DNA from: Acidobacteria bacterium Mor1
GTDB lineage: Bacteria > Acidobacteriota > Polarisedimenticolia > Polarisedimenticolales > Polarisedimenticolaceae
Direction: 5' to 3'
Assembly (NCBI GenBank): GCA_001664505.1
Contig: CP011806.1
Location: 5,658,793-5,722,792 of the forward strand
DNA: 64,000 nt
The notes beneath the pieces are model-generated. The model searched no databases, had not been told where the DNA came from, and worked only from the letters and a program-made list of their open reading frames with translations. Position numbers and translations under genes: made by a program. Shown here piece by piece: positions 8,292 to 17,163 of this stretch; within the stretch, counting starts at the first letter, position 1; each line of letters begins with the position of its first letter.

Positions 8292-9041
8292 TCAAAAGCG
8301 CAGGGTCAGGGTGCCGGCCCAGTGGTCGGAGACCCTGCGGCCCCAGCGAGGAATGTCGATCACGTCACTGTCGAGGTAGGTCAAACGGAGATCGAACTGC
8401 CCGAATCGACAGCCGAGCCCCGCGTTGCGGTAGCTGTAGCTCGGCAACTCGGCGAAACCGGAAAACTCCGTCACGCCGACACCGGCGAACAGCAGCCATC
8501 GCCGGGACAGGGGCAGGCCTCCGTAGATTTCGGCCACCGTGGCGTCGGAAAGGTCCAGTCCGAACACGTCGTCGGTATGGCTGACCAACAGGCCGAACTG
8601 ATCCCGGTATCGCAGGGTGGCCTGAATCTCGAGGTAGCTCAGATCCACCGGACCTTCGGTTTCCGGGTAGTCGTAGCTCACCACCTGGCCGTCAACGGTC
8701 CAGGCAACTCCCAGGTCGAACCCGTAGCCGAGGAGCGTCTGCAGTTCGATGTCTCTGGCGCTGGGGAAGTCCCTGTCGAAGGGGAAATCCACCGATGTGC
8801 CCTGGAAGCCGGCGAAAAAACCGTTCTGGTGGCGGACGACAACGCCCGCCTGCACGGCGGGTCCCGAGTCCGAACGGGAAAAACCCCGTACCACGTAGTC
8901 GCTCATCAGCGCGATCGCCCCATGGGCGTCCCACGGTGATTCGGCCCGAACCGGGGGCAGGCTCAGGCAAAATGAGGCAAGGACGGCAAAAAATGGAAGA
9001 AACCGTTTCAACGTGAACCTCGGCCGCGCATCAGGGAACAT
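8292..9041 (-). CDS. TorF-family putative porin
   Basis: Outer-membrane beta-barrel, about 249 residues with a signal peptide ending LPPVRAESP. The family signature is at the start of the barrel: ALMSDYVVRGFSRSDSGPAV. Alternating short beta-strands fill the rest, and the protein ends in Phe (AGTLTLRF), as outer-membrane barrels do. ATG at 9041 is chosen; an upstream TTG at 9071 in frame is possible and neither has a strong ribosome site. It heads an operon with the S8 peptidase and is divergent, 42 bases away, from the ECF sigma gene, so it is a natural candidate target of that sigma factor. Confidence 0.82.
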   Translation of the reverse strand: MFPDARPRFTLKRFLPFFAVLASFCLSLPPVRAESPWDAHGAIALMSDYVVRGFSRSDSGPAVQAGVVVRHQNGFFAGFQGTSVDFPFDRDFPSARDIELQTLLGYGFDLGVAWTVDGQVVSYDYPETEGPVDLSYLEIQATLRYRDQFGLLVSHTDDVFGLDLSDATVAEIYGGLPLSRRWLLFAGVGVTEFSGFAELPSYSYRNAGLGCRFGQFDLRLTYLDSDVIDIPRWGRRVSDHWAGTLTLRF

Positions 9042-9083
9042 ACCGTCGATGAGCGCTTCCGACTGTAGCAAGAGGCGCCGGCG

Positions 9084-9683
9084 GTGAGGGGGCCCGAGCT
9101 ACAGGCGTCCCGGTCGTCGGAGTCGGCTCTTTTGACCCGGGTGGCCGCCGGGGACCGGGGGGCGTTCGCTCGCCTGTACGACCAGCACGCGGTTTCCGTG
9201 CACCAGTTCGCCCGGCGGCTGACCCGGTCGCGGGAATTGGCCGATGAGGTCCTGAACGACGTGATGGTGGCTACCTGGCGCCAGGCAGCACAGTTTCGCG
9301 GCAGCTCCAGGCTGTCGACCTGGATTCTGGGCATCACCTACCGGACAGCCATGAAAGCGCTCCGCCGAACGACGCGCATCTCGGCGCAAGAGGTCGCGGA
9401 GTGCGCGGTCCTGCCGGCGGAGGACTCACCCGATCAAGGAGTACTGCGGCAGGAGTCCCAGGACGCGACCCGGAGAGCGATCGGCGAGCTCAGCCCTGAG
9501 CATCGTGCGGTCGTCGAGTTGACGTTCTTTCACGAGTTGAGTTACCGGGAAATCTCCGAGGTGCTGGGGTGTCCGGAGAACACCGTCAAGACGCGCATGT
9601 TCCACGCGAGGAAACGCCTGCGCGACATGCTTGCAAATGCCCGAGTCGGGGGAGTCCCGGCGCAAGGAGCGAACTCGCCATGA
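9084..9683 (+). CDS. ECF RNA polymerase sigma factor
   Basis: 199 residues. Region 2 spans about 20-95 (FARLYDQHAVSVHQFARRLT, ELADEVLNDVMVATWRQA, RLSTWILGITYRTAMKALRR). Region 4 spans about 128-185 (LSPEHRAVVELTFFHELSYR, then EISEVLGCPENTVKTRMFHA). It directs core polymerase to a specific promoter set and is held inactive by the anti-sigma factor encoded next. Start is GTG at 9084. The stop overlaps the anti-sigma start by four bases (ATGA). The divergent porin and subtilase genes are the obvious candidate regulon. Confidence 0.95.
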   Translation: MRGPELQASRSSESALLTRVAAGDRGAFARLYDQHAVSVHQFARRLTRSRELADEVLNDVMVATWRQAAQFRGSSRLSTWILGITYRTAMKALRRTTRISAQEVAECAVLPAEDSPDQGVLRQESQDATRRAIGELSPEHRAVVELTFFHELSYREISEVLGCPENTVKTRMFHARKRLRDMLANARVGGVPAQGANSP

Positions 9684-10270
9684 CCCACGAGACCTGTTGG
9701 GAGTTGCTGCCCTGGCTTGCGAACGGCCGGCTGGATGCCGAGCTGCAGGCATCGGTTTCAACCCATCTCGATGGTTGCGACGCGTGCCGGGTGGAACTGG
9801 AGTTCGTACGTGGCATCCAGGGCGCGGTCAATGCCGGGCCCCTGGATGATGAGTCCCCGCTACCGGGTGCTGCCGGTTTTCACCGAGTGCTGGCCGAAGT
9901 GGACCCGTCTGGAGCGACGCCGGCGGTCAGGTCGGCGCCGGCAGCTCGATCGCTCTGGTGGGCTGCCGCAGCGATATTGGTCGTGACGGCGTTCACGATC
10001 GTCTGGCAACGCCCTGCGCCGTATCGCACCCTTTCTGCCCAGGAGAGTGCGATCGTTTCGGGGGATACGGTACGGGTGCTGTTCGCCGCCGACACCTCGA
10101 CAGAGGTCCTCAACGAGATTCTCGGAGGCGTTCAGGGTCGTATCGTGGACGGTCCCAACTCCGTCGGAGCGTATGTGGTCGAGCTCCCGGCGGGGGCCGA
10201 TGTCTCGGCGGCGATTGAAGTTCTCCGCGCACATCGGAGCACGAGGCTGGTCGAGCCGATCGGCGACTAG
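9680..10270 (+). CDS. Anti-sigma factor with zinc-finger domain and a propeptide-like C-terminus
   Basis: 196 residues. The N-terminal anti-sigma domain has the zf-HC2 zinc motif H-x3-C-x2-C (THLDGCDAC), then one transmembrane helix (about 92-110, LWWAAAAILVVTAFTIVW). The C-terminal, presumably periplasmic, part runs from VRVLFAADTSTEVLNEIL to YVVELPAGADVSAAIEVLR and ends RLVEPIGD. That pattern resembles propeptides of S8 peptidases, including the pre-catalytic segment of the subtilase across the divergent promoter. ATG 9680 overlaps the sigma stop and has AAGGAG upstream. Inference: the outer domain may bind a peptidase or envelope ligand as the signal. Confidence 0.9.
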   Translation: MTHETCWELLPWLANGRLDAELQASVSTHLDGCDACRVELEFVRGIQGAVNAGPLDDESPLPGAAGFHRVLAEVDPSGATPAVRSAPAARSLWWAAAAILVVTAFTIVWQRPAPYRTLSAQESAIVSGDTVRVLFAADTSTEVLNEILGGVQGRIVDGPNSVGAYVVELPAGADVSAAIEVLRAHRSTRLVEPIGD

Positions 10271-10299
10271 CCGATTCGCCGGAACATGCGTCGACGGGG

Positions 10300-10788
10300 C
10301 TACTCTGCCGCCAGCGCCGGCAAGGCCTCGCCTTCCAGCCGGAAGATCTCCCAGCCCTCCATCGGGACGGCACCCAGGCGCTTGTAGAAGCCGATGGCGG
10401 GCTCGTTCCAGTCCAGGACGACCCATTCCACCCGATCGCAACCTCGCTCTACCGCAAGCTTCGCCAGGTGCACCAGCATCGCCTTGCCGTAGCCCTTGCC
10501 GCGAAACTCCGGCTTGACGAACAGATTCTCGAGATAGATTCCCGGCCGGCCGCGGAAGGTAGAGTAGTTGTGGAAGAACAGGGCAAAGGCGGCGGGTGTG
10601 TCGCCGTCGTAGCCGAACACCACCTCGGCATAGGGCCGCGGCCCGAACAGGGTTGCTCGAAGTCTGTCCTCGTCGGCGACCACGTACTCGGCGAGTTTCT
10701 CGTACTCGGCCAGTCCGACGATGAACTCGAGGATCAGCGGGACCTGCTCCTCGGTGGCGGGCTCGATACGAAGGGGCGGTCGGGACAT
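10300..10788 (-). CDS. GNAT-family N-acetyltransferase
   Basis: 162 residues, one GNAT fold. The acetyl-CoA binding motif is VKPEFRGKGYGKAML (R/Q-x-x-G-x-G/A), preceded by the GIYLENLFV strand and followed by CDRVEWVVLDWNEPAIGFYK, the usual motif B. This arrangement is close to the diamine (spermidine/spermine-like) acetyltransferase branch, but the acceptor cannot be named. The ATG at 10788 has AGGAG five bases upstream. Longer in-frame readings cross the leader of the divergent gene at 10903 and are rejected. Confidence 0.9.
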   Translation of the reverse strand: MSRPPLRIEPATEEQVPLILEFIVGLAEYEKLAEYVVADEDRLRATLFGPRPYAEVVFGYDGDTPAAFALFFHNYSTFRGRPGIYLENLFVKPEFRGKGYGKAMLVHLAKLAVERGCDRVEWVVLDWNEPAIGFYKRLGAVPMEGWEIFRLEGEALPALAAE

Positions 10789-10902
10789 GAAAGCTCCTGT
10801 GGGCGGTCGGGTAGGGGAGCATACAAGAAAGGGTTTCGCGATGCGCCGAACGACGGAACCGGTGGCCCGAGGCGTACGTAGCATCGACAGGAGGTTTCGC
10901 CC

Positions 10903-12423
10903 TTGAAGTTTGCGCCCGCGCCGAAGCTCGCCCGAGGTCATCGCCATGTGTGTTGGCTCCTGGGGTTCGTGGCGGCGGGATTCCTGAGCCTGACCGGCTA
11001 CTACATGAACCTCTTTTTCTACCTTCCGCGGGGAAACGACTGGCTGGTCGAGCTGAGCGTGCTGCTCAGGACGGAGAAGCCGCTCTGGTTTGCATTTGCG
11101 TTATGTGGAGTCGCGGCTGGACTGGCGATCTTCCTTCTTGTCTACGGCGTGTTTCGCCGGAAGGCCGAGGGAGTGACCGCGAGCTCGCGCAGAAGGTCAT
11201 TGCGTCGGGCGGTCGAGAGGTTGGGAGCTTTGTCCGTCGGCTTTGGATTGAACGTTCTGTTGTTCCGGATCGCTCCGGTTCCCGCATTTGTGACCGATGG
11301 ATGGGACCGGGCGGCACCTGCGCTGCTTGACTGGCGGGATCCCGAGCGGGGTGCGGCGTGGTTGGGGCGGAGTCACCACCTGGAGTGGTTCTGTGGACTC
11401 GGAGTGTTGGCATCCCTCGTGGTGCTGGGTCTCGGTTGGTCGGCGCTACAGGGGGATCGACGCTCGCGCCGCCAGTTCTTGGGGCTCGCCGTGACGATGC
11501 TCTTCGTCAGTGCTCTGGTTCCCTGGTCCGGTATGCTTCGTGTCTTGCCCGGTTCGACGTACGGAGATCTCGTGAATGGGGGCATACCCGAGATCCTTGT
11601 GCAAGGCCGCTTCGACGGGGTTGCCGCCGAGTATGTCGATCGGCACCACACGACCTTCGATCGCAGCGGAGCCCGCCTGCCACTCGGTGGCTACCACCAG
11701 GAACGGTTCCTCGAACAACACGCCGAGGATCGCGTCGTCGAGGGGCTGCGGCGGTGCGATGCGGTCGTGCTTCCCCGCGCCGCTTACTGGGACTCTCGAG
11801 GGCTTTCGATTCAGCTGTCCTCGAGAGCGGCGGCGGGCCCGGTGGGCCGGATCCTGACCGTGCCTCGATACGCAGACCGGTGGTACGTCTCGGATGCGGG
11901 GCAGCCGGGGCGAGCACTTCCGTATGGCGGAAAGCCCTTGGAACAGGAGCTGACGGGAGTTTCCCGGGTCATCCTCAAGGCCGATTGGATGATCCCCTAC
12001 GACGAGTTGCGGGAGATCCTCGTGTCGCTTCGCCAGGCCGGGGTCGATCGCGTCGACCTAGCCACGGTTCCGCTCGGTTTCGCGCCAGGCCCGGTGAACA
12101 GCCTGAGATGGGTCGAGAGTGCTACGGCACCTACCTTCCAGCCGACATACCGGCGGTCGACGCCGAGGGTTCTCATGGTCAAGAAGTACACTCCGTTGGA
12201 GGCGTTCGCGACCGTTCCGGCGACCACCTGCCGTGTCGGTGGAGACGGCGGCCAATGGTTGGTGTTTCGTTGGAACTTGGCGCGGAGGGAGACGCTGGCG
12301 CCGGTGCAGCGCCTGCCGGAACCGCAGAACTACGGGGAGCTGATCGCGCTGCTGGAACGGATCAGGGCCGGCGGCGCCGAAGCTGTGGTGCTGCCGCCGA
12401 CCCTGGAAAATTTCTTGCCCTAG
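10903..12423 (+). CDS. Membrane protein with ExbD/TolR-like segments, function unknown
   Basis: 506 residues starting at TTG 10903, chosen because AGGAGG stands seven bases upstream and no ATG is near. Four hydrophobic helices lie within about 1-215 (for example 16-36, 62-84, 168-185, 195-213). The C-terminal half is soluble. Residues 357-390 (ILKADWMIPYDELREILVSL, then AGVDRVDLATVP) match the pattern of the ExbD/TolR periplasmic domain, and a shorter similar pattern recurs near the end (NYGELIALLERIRAGGAEAV). No ExbB/TolQ partner is adjacent. The base composition looks less GC-biased than its neighbours, with codons such as TTT, TTA and ATA. Its stop shares a CTAG with the convergent pntB stop. 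Confidence 0.75.
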   Translation: MKFAPAPKLARGHRHVCWLLGFVAAGFLSLTGYYMNLFFYLPRGNDWLVELSVLLRTEKPLWFAFALCGVAAGLAIFLLVYGVFRRKAEGVTASSRRRSLRRAVERLGALSVGFGLNVLLFRIAPVPAFVTDGWDRAAPALLDWRDPERGAAWLGRSHHLEWFCGLGVLASLVVLGLGWSALQGDRRSRRQFLGLAVTMLFVSALVPWSGMLRVLPGSTYGDLVNGGIPEILVQGRFDGVAAEYVDRHHTTFDRSGARLPLGGYHQERFLEQHAEDRVVEGLRRCDAVVLPRAAYWDSRGLSIQLSSRAAAGPVGRILTVPRYADRWYVSDAGQPGRALPYGGKPLEQELTGVSRVILKADWMIPYDELREILVSLRQAGVDRVDLATVPLGFAPGPVNSLRWVESATAPTFQPTYRRSTPRVLMVKKYTPLEAFATVPATTCRVGGDGGQWLVFRWNLARRETLAPVQRLPEPQNYGELIALLERIRAGGAEAVVLPPTLENFLP

Positions 12424-14006
12424 TCCGATTCCTTGACCGCGTCGATGATCGCCTGGATCGCCTTCTTGCCGTCGTTGAAGAACATCAGCGCGTTGTCGGC
12501 GGCGAACAGCGGGTTCGGGATGCCGGCGAAGCCGGGGCTCAGGCTGCGCTTGATCACGATGACCGTACGGGCCTGGTCGACGTCGATGATCGGCATGCCG
12601 GCGATGGGACTCTGGGGGTCGGTCTTGGCCACCGGGTTGACCACGTCGTTGGCCCCCAGCACGATGCAAACGTCGACCTGCTCCATCTCCGGGTTGATGG
12701 CGTCCATCTCTCGCAGCTTGTCGTACTCGACGTCCGCCTCGGCCAGCAGCACGTTCATGTGTCCGGGCATGCGGCCGGCGACCGGGTGGATCGCGTACTC
12801 GACCAGGATGTCCTTGGCCTCGAGCAGCTGGGCCAGGTTGCGCACGGTGTGCTGAGCCTGGGCCACCGCCATGCCGTAGCCCGGGACGATCACCACCCGC
12901 TGCACGTCGTCGAGCAGCATGGCGATCTCCTCGGCGGAGGTGGACTTGACCGATTTGTAGACCTCGTCGGCGTCGGGCGTATCGCCGGTGGGGCCCATGG
13001 TGCCGAACAGCACGTTGGCCAGCGAGCGGTTCATCGCCTTGCACATGATCTGGGTCAGGATGATGCCCGACGCTCCGACCAGGGAGCCGGAGATGATCAG
13101 TACGTTGTTGTTGAGCACGAATCCGGTCGCTGCCGCGGCAAGGCCCGAGTACGAGTTCAGCAGTGCGATGACCACGGGCATATCCGCGCCGCCGATCGAA
13201 AGGGTCAATACGACCCCGAGGACACCTGCGATCGCGACCAGGCCCCAGAAGAGCACCTGATTGACCGGGTCGAGTACGACCCAAACTCCGGCGCCGACGG
13301 TGGCAAGGGCGCTGAGCCCTTTCAGCGCGTCCATGCCGGGGAAACGAGCGCTCTTTCGCAGCAGAATGCCACCGATCAGCGCGCCGCAAAGGGCGATGCC
13401 GATCCCGAGCATGCCTTCGGTGGAGCCGGCGCCGTGGGGCATGACGCCCGCGGTCACACCGTAGTAGATCGCTCCCGCGGCGACGATTGTCGAGAAGCTG
13501 AACTTGATCGCCTTCTGCCAGGCGTAGAGCTTCCATTTGACTGCAAGGAATTCGGCGAGTTTGCCGAACGCGACATAGCTCCCGAAGAAAGTCACCGAAC
13601 CGATCAGCGCCGAGAGTACGGTTGCGACTTTCATCTGCAGATCTTGGGCTGCCGGTGGAGCCTCGCCCAGGGCGGCGTAAGCGGCGATCAGCGCCGAGCC
13701 TGCGACCAGCACCGAGGCGGCGCCGCCGAAGCCGTTGAACAGCGCCACCATCTCGGGCATCGACGTCATCTGCACCCGCAGAGCGGCGACAGCGCCGATC
13801 AGCGCGCCGACGGCGGCGGCGACGGTCATGTAGCGCCAGTCCCACTGTTCGCTGAGCAGGGTCACGACGATGGCCAGGGCCATGCCCAGGGCGCCCGCCA
13901 TGTTGCCGCGCACCGCGGTGCGCGGATGGGACATCCACTTGAGGTCGAAGATGAACAACACCGCCGCGATGACGTAGGCGATGTTGACGATCTGTGCGGG
14001 AATCAT
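12420..14006 (-). CDS. pntB: NAD(P) transhydrogenase subunit beta
   Basis: 528-residue membrane subunit of the proton-translocating transhydrogenase, which transfers hydride between NADH and NADP+ using the proton gradient. The N-terminal half is the membrane domain with about nine helices. The C-terminal third is the NADP(H)-binding domain III: VVIVPGYGMAVAQAQHTV, then HPVAGRMPGHMNVLLAEA, VCIVLGANDVVNP and IIDVDQARTVIVIKRSL. It is the last gene of a three-gene set with pntAA and pntAB, the arrangement of Rhodospirillum rubrum rather than E. coli. Its stop overlaps the convergent gene's stop. Confidence 0.96.
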   Translation of the reverse strand: MIPAQIVNIAYVIAAVLFIFDLKWMSHPRTAVRGNMAGALGMALAIVVTLLSEQWDWRYMTVAAAVGALIGAVAALRVQMTSMPEMVALFNGFGGAASVLVAGSALIAAYAALGEAPPAAQDLQMKVATVLSALIGSVTFFGSYVAFGKLAEFLAVKWKLYAWQKAIKFSFSTIVAAGAIYYGVTAGVMPHGAGSTEGMLGIGIALCGALIGGILLRKSARFPGMDALKGLSALATVGAGVWVVLDPVNQVLFWGLVAIAGVLGVVLTLSIGGADMPVVIALLNSYSGLAAAATGFVLNNNVLIISGSLVGASGIILTQIMCKAMNRSLANVLFGTMGPTGDTPDADEVYKSVKSTSAEEIAMLLDDVQRVVIVPGYGMAVAQAQHTVRNLAQLLEAKDILVEYAIHPVAGRMPGHMNVLLAEADVEYDKLREMDAINPEMEQVDVCIVLGANDVVNPVAKTDPQSPIAGMPIIDVDQARTVIVIKRSLSPGFAGIPNPLFAADNALMFFNDGKKAIQAIIDAVKESD

Positions 14007-14016
14007 GATCGCCTCT

Positions 14017-14298
14017 CTACTTCTTCTTGAACATCGCCAGCATGCGATGGGTCACGAGGAAGCCGCCGACCACGTTGATCGTGGCGAACATGACGGCGAT
14101 GGCCGCGATGATCTTGGCCAGCGGGGAGCTGTCCATGCTGCCGGCCAGAACCAGCGCGCCGACGATGGTGATACCGGAGATGGCGTTGGACCCCGACATC
14201 AGCGGCGTGTGCAGCGTCGGCGGGACCTTGGTGATGATCTCGAAGCCGACGAAGACCGCCAGCACGAAGATCGTCATCGCGGTGACGAAGATTTCCAT
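14017..14298 (-). CDS. pntAB: NAD(P) transhydrogenase subunit alpha, membrane part
   Basis: 93 residues with three transmembrane helices, corresponding to the membrane segment that is fused to the NAD domain in E. coli PntA. The PPTLHTPLMSGSNAISG block is the conserved domain II motif. It lies 20 bases after pntAA and 10 bases before pntB, so the three subunits are made together. Ends MLAMFKKK. Confidence 0.95.
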   Translation of the reverse strand: MEIFVTAMTIFVLAVFVGFEIITKVPPTLHTPLMSGSNAISGITIVGALVLAGSMDSSPLAKIIAAIAVMFATINVVGGFLVTHRMLAMFKKK

Positions 14299-14318
14299 GA
14301 GGTTCCCTTTCTCTCCGG

Positions 14319-15500
14319 CTAGCTCTGGGCGGCGGCGGGGGCGAGCCCCATCGCCTCGCGGATGCGGCTGTGCACGACGTCGCCGTTCTCGCAGATCAGC
14401 GTGTCGCGAATGATCTCGTCTTCCATGTCCAGGTTCAGGTTGCCTTCCTTGTCCAGCATGTTGTTGAGGAAGGTCACCACGTTCTTCGCGAACATCTGGC
14501 TCGCGTGGTAGGGGATCGACGAGGGGATGTTCTCGGGACCGAGGATCGTGACCCCGTTGACGTCCACCGCCTCGCCGGATTTGGTCAATTCGCAGTTACC
14601 GCCGCGCTCGGCGGCCAGATCGACGATGATCGAACCGGGCTGCATGCGTTTGACCGCGTCTTCCGGCACCAGGATCGGTGCCTTCTTGCCGGGGATCGCC
14701 GCGGTTGTGATGACCACGTCGGATTCGGCGATGACGTTCGAGATCAGTTCCCGCTGCTTGCGCAGGAAGTCCTCGGTCATCTCCTTGGCGTAGCCTCCCT
14801 TGTCCTCGGCGCCGGCGTCCATCTCGACCTCGACGAACTTGGCGCCGACACTCTGGACCTGTTCCTTGACCGCCGGGCGGATGTCGTTGGCCGAGACCAC
14901 GGCTCCGAGCCGCTTGGCCGTCGAGATCGCCTGGAGCCCGGCGACGCCCACGCCCAGCACGAACGCCTTGGCCGGGGTGATCGTGCCTGCGGCGGTCATC
15001 AGCATCGGGAACATCCGCGGCAGGCGTTCGGCGGCCATCAGCACCGCCTTGTAGCCGGCGATGGTGGCCATCGACGACAGCACGTCCATGCTCTGGGCCC
15101 GGGTGATGCGGGGGACCAGCTCCAGGGCGAACTGCCGCGCGCCCTTGCCGGCCACCGCCTTGGCCTCGTCGAAGGCGGTCAGCGGTTCGAAGGTGCCGAT
15201 CAGGATCTGATCCTTGCGCATGGAGTCGAGGTCCGGCTTGCCGGCTTCGGGGTTGGCCCCGAGGCCGCGGACCTGGAGCACCACGTCGGACTTGGCGAAT
15301 ACGTCGGCCCGGGAGCAGAGCTCGACGCCCTTTTCCTTGTAGGCCTCGTCGAGGTAGCCCGACGCGGTTCCCGCGCCGCTTTCCAGCAGCACCTGATGGT
15401 TCTTCTTGATCAGGGGCGCAGCGGCGGCCGGAGTCATGGCCACCCTGCGCTCGCCCGGATACGTTTCCTTGGTGATCCCGACGATCATGTTGCCGTCCAT
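14319..15500 (-). CDS. pntAA: NAD(P) transhydrogenase subunit alpha, NAD-binding part
   Basis: 393 residues; soluble domain I that binds NAD(H). Motifs include VGITKETYPGERRVAMTP at the N-terminus, RITRAQSMDVLSSMATIAGYKA, the nucleotide fold VLGVGVAGLQAISTAKRLGA and the mobile-loop region around AAIPGKKAPILVPEDAV. It lacks the membrane helices of E. coli PntA because these are encoded separately by pntAB, as in R. rubrum. ATG 15500 is used; a second ATG four codons in (15488) is also possible. About 250 bases upstream hold no gene and must contain the operon promoter. Confidence 0.96.
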   Translation of the reverse strand: MDGNMIVGITKETYPGERRVAMTPAAAAPLIKKNHQVLLESGAGTASGYLDEAYKEKGVELCSRADVFAKSDVVLQVRGLGANPEAGKPDLDSMRKDQILIGTFEPLTAFDEAKAVAGKGARQFALELVPRITRAQSMDVLSSMATIAGYKAVLMAAERLPRMFPMLMTAAGTITPAKAFVLGVGVAGLQAISTAKRLGAVVSANDIRPAVKEQVQSVGAKFVEVEMDAGAEDKGGYAKEMTEDFLRKQRELISNVIAESDVVITTAAIPGKKAPILVPEDAVKRMQPGSIIVDLAAERGGNCELTKSGEAVDVNGVTILGPENIPSSIPYHASQMFAKNVVTFLNNMLDKEGNLNLDMEDEIIRDTLICENGDVVHSRIREAMGLAPAAAQS

Positions 15501-15747
15501 CGGCCCGGCAGCTCCGGAGAGCGCGGGCGGTCAAAACCGGAAATGCTGTTCACGCAAAGCGGGAATTCTATTCCAACTTGGCCCCAGGGCAGACTCTCAA
15601 TTGAGGCGAGGCCTCACAAGGGTGAAAACAGACCGGAAGGGCTTTGATTCCAACCGTTTTGGCGAGATCCGGCCTCTCGGCCCGGCTTCCGGCGCCCGCT
15701 GGTAGGCTTATGGCGACGGACCCCAGGGGGGTCCGGGGAGGCGACGG

Positions 15748-17163
15748 GTGGCGCGAAGACGCTTCGAGGCCCGCAGCGAACTGCCCGGCACGGCCGGGGA
15801 GCTGTTCGATTGGCATGCCCGCCCGGGGGCTTTCGAGCGGCTGGCTCCGGGCTGGGAGCCGGTCCGCCTGCTCGAACGAACCGGCGGCATCGACGAGGGT
15901 GCCCGCACGGTGGTCGAGATGCGGGCGGGGCCGTTGCGCAAAAGATGGGTCGCGGTTCATGGCAAGATGGAGCCCGGCCGGAGCTTCCTCGATCGGCAGG
16001 AATCCGGCCCCTTCGCCTTCTGGGAGCATCTTCATGAGTGCCTTCCCGGCCCTGACGGCTGCGTGCTGCGCGATGCGATCGAGTATCGGCTTCCGCTGTC
16101 ACCGCTCTCGGATCTCGTCGCCGGTTGGTACACCCGTCGCAAGCTCGCCAAGCTCTTCACCCACAGGCATCTGGTGACACGCTCCGACCTCAGCGAGCAC
16201 GACGCCTTTGCCGGCAAGCCCCGGCTGCGGGTCGCCGTCACCGGCGCCAGCGGCCTGGTCGGCCGTCCTCTGTGCGGGTTGCTCAGTACCGGGGGGCACC
16301 AGGTGCTGCGCATGGTGCGGCGCAAGCCGACCGGGGAGGGGCAGGTCTACTGGAACCCCGACGCCGGGGAAGTCGATCGCGAGGGGCTCGAAGGGGTCGA
16401 CGTGGTGGTTCATCTGGCGGGGGAGAGCATCGCCTCCGGCCGCTGGAGCGACGCCCTCAGGCGCCGCATCCGGGAAAGCCGGGTCCAGGGCACGCGGTTG
16501 CTGGTCGATACCTTCGACAAGCTGCAGCGGCCGCCCAAGGCGCTGGTCTGCGCCTCGGCCATCGGCTACTACGGTCATCGCGGCGACACTGAACTGGACG
16601 AGGACGATCCGCCGGCCGAGGACTTTCTCGGCACGGTCTGCCGCGATTGGGAAGAGGCCGCATCGCGGGCCGACGAGGAGTTCGGGATGCGAGTGGCCCG
16701 CCTGCGGATCGGGGTGGTGCTCGCCGCGGCCGGCGGCGCCCTGGACCGGATGCTGCCGCTGTTCCGAGCGGGCTTGGGCGGCCGGGTCGGGTCGGGCGAG
16801 CAGTTCTGGAGCTGGATCGGGCTCCACGATCTGGTGCGGCTGTTCCACCGGGCGATCCTCGACGAGGGCTTCCACGGGGTCTACAACGCGACTTCACCGG
16901 AGCCGGCGACCAACAAGGAGTTCACGCGGGTGCTGGCGTCGGTGCTGAAGCGCCCCGCGCTGTTCCCGGCGCCGGCGCCGATGCTGCGCCTCGCCCTGGG
17001 AGAGATGGCCGACGCGCTGTTGCTGGCGAGCGCCCGGGTGCTTCCGCGGCGAACCCAGCAGGCGGGCTTCCGGTACGACTATCCGGATCTGGAGTCGGCG
17101 CTGCGCTTCGAACTCGGACTGTTCGACGAGCGGTTCGAGAAGCCGCAGATCACCCACTCATGA
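15748..17163 (+). CDS. TIGR01777-type epimerase with N-terminal SRPBCC domain
   Basis: 471 residues. An N-terminal SRPBCC ligand-binding-like domain (about 1-150, beginning RRFEARSELPGTAGELFDWH) is fused to an SDR-type epimerase domain with the nucleotide loop VTGASGLVGRPLCGLL, then DVVVHLAGESIASGRWSD and ALVCASAIGYYGHRGD. This two-domain form of the YfcH/TIGR01777 family is known; the substrate is not. Start is GTG at 15748. The stop overlaps the next gene by four bases, so it is cotranslated with the M16 peptidase pair, although a functional link is not obvious. Confidence 0.9.
   Translation: MARRRFEARSELPGTAGELFDWHARPGAFERLAPGWEPVRLLERTGGIDEGARTVVEMRAGPLRKRWVAVHGKMEPGRSFLDRQESGPFAFWEHLHECLPGPDGCVLRDAIEYRLPLSPLSDLVAGWYTRRKLAKLFTHRHLVTRSDLSEHDAFAGKPRLRVAVTGASGLVGRPLCGLLSTGGHQVLRMVRRKPTGEGQVYWNPDAGEVDREGLEGVDVVVHLAGESIASGRWSDALRRRIRESRVQGTRLLVDTFDKLQRPPKALVCASAIGYYGHRGDTELDEDDPPAEDFLGTVCRDWEEAASRADEEFGMRVARLRIGVVLAAAGGALDRMLPLFRAGLGGRVGSGEQFWSWIGLHDLVRLFHRAILDEGFHGVYNATSPEPATNKEFTRVLASVLKRPALFPAPAPMLRLALGEMADALLLASARVLPRRTQQAGFRYDYPDLESALRFELGLFDERFEKPQITHS

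Noticed and set aside
16647-17159. Upstream extension of the M16 zinc subunit
   Set aside because: It overlaps the conserved epimerase coding region; the ATG at 17160 with the four-base overlap and signal region is the better start.
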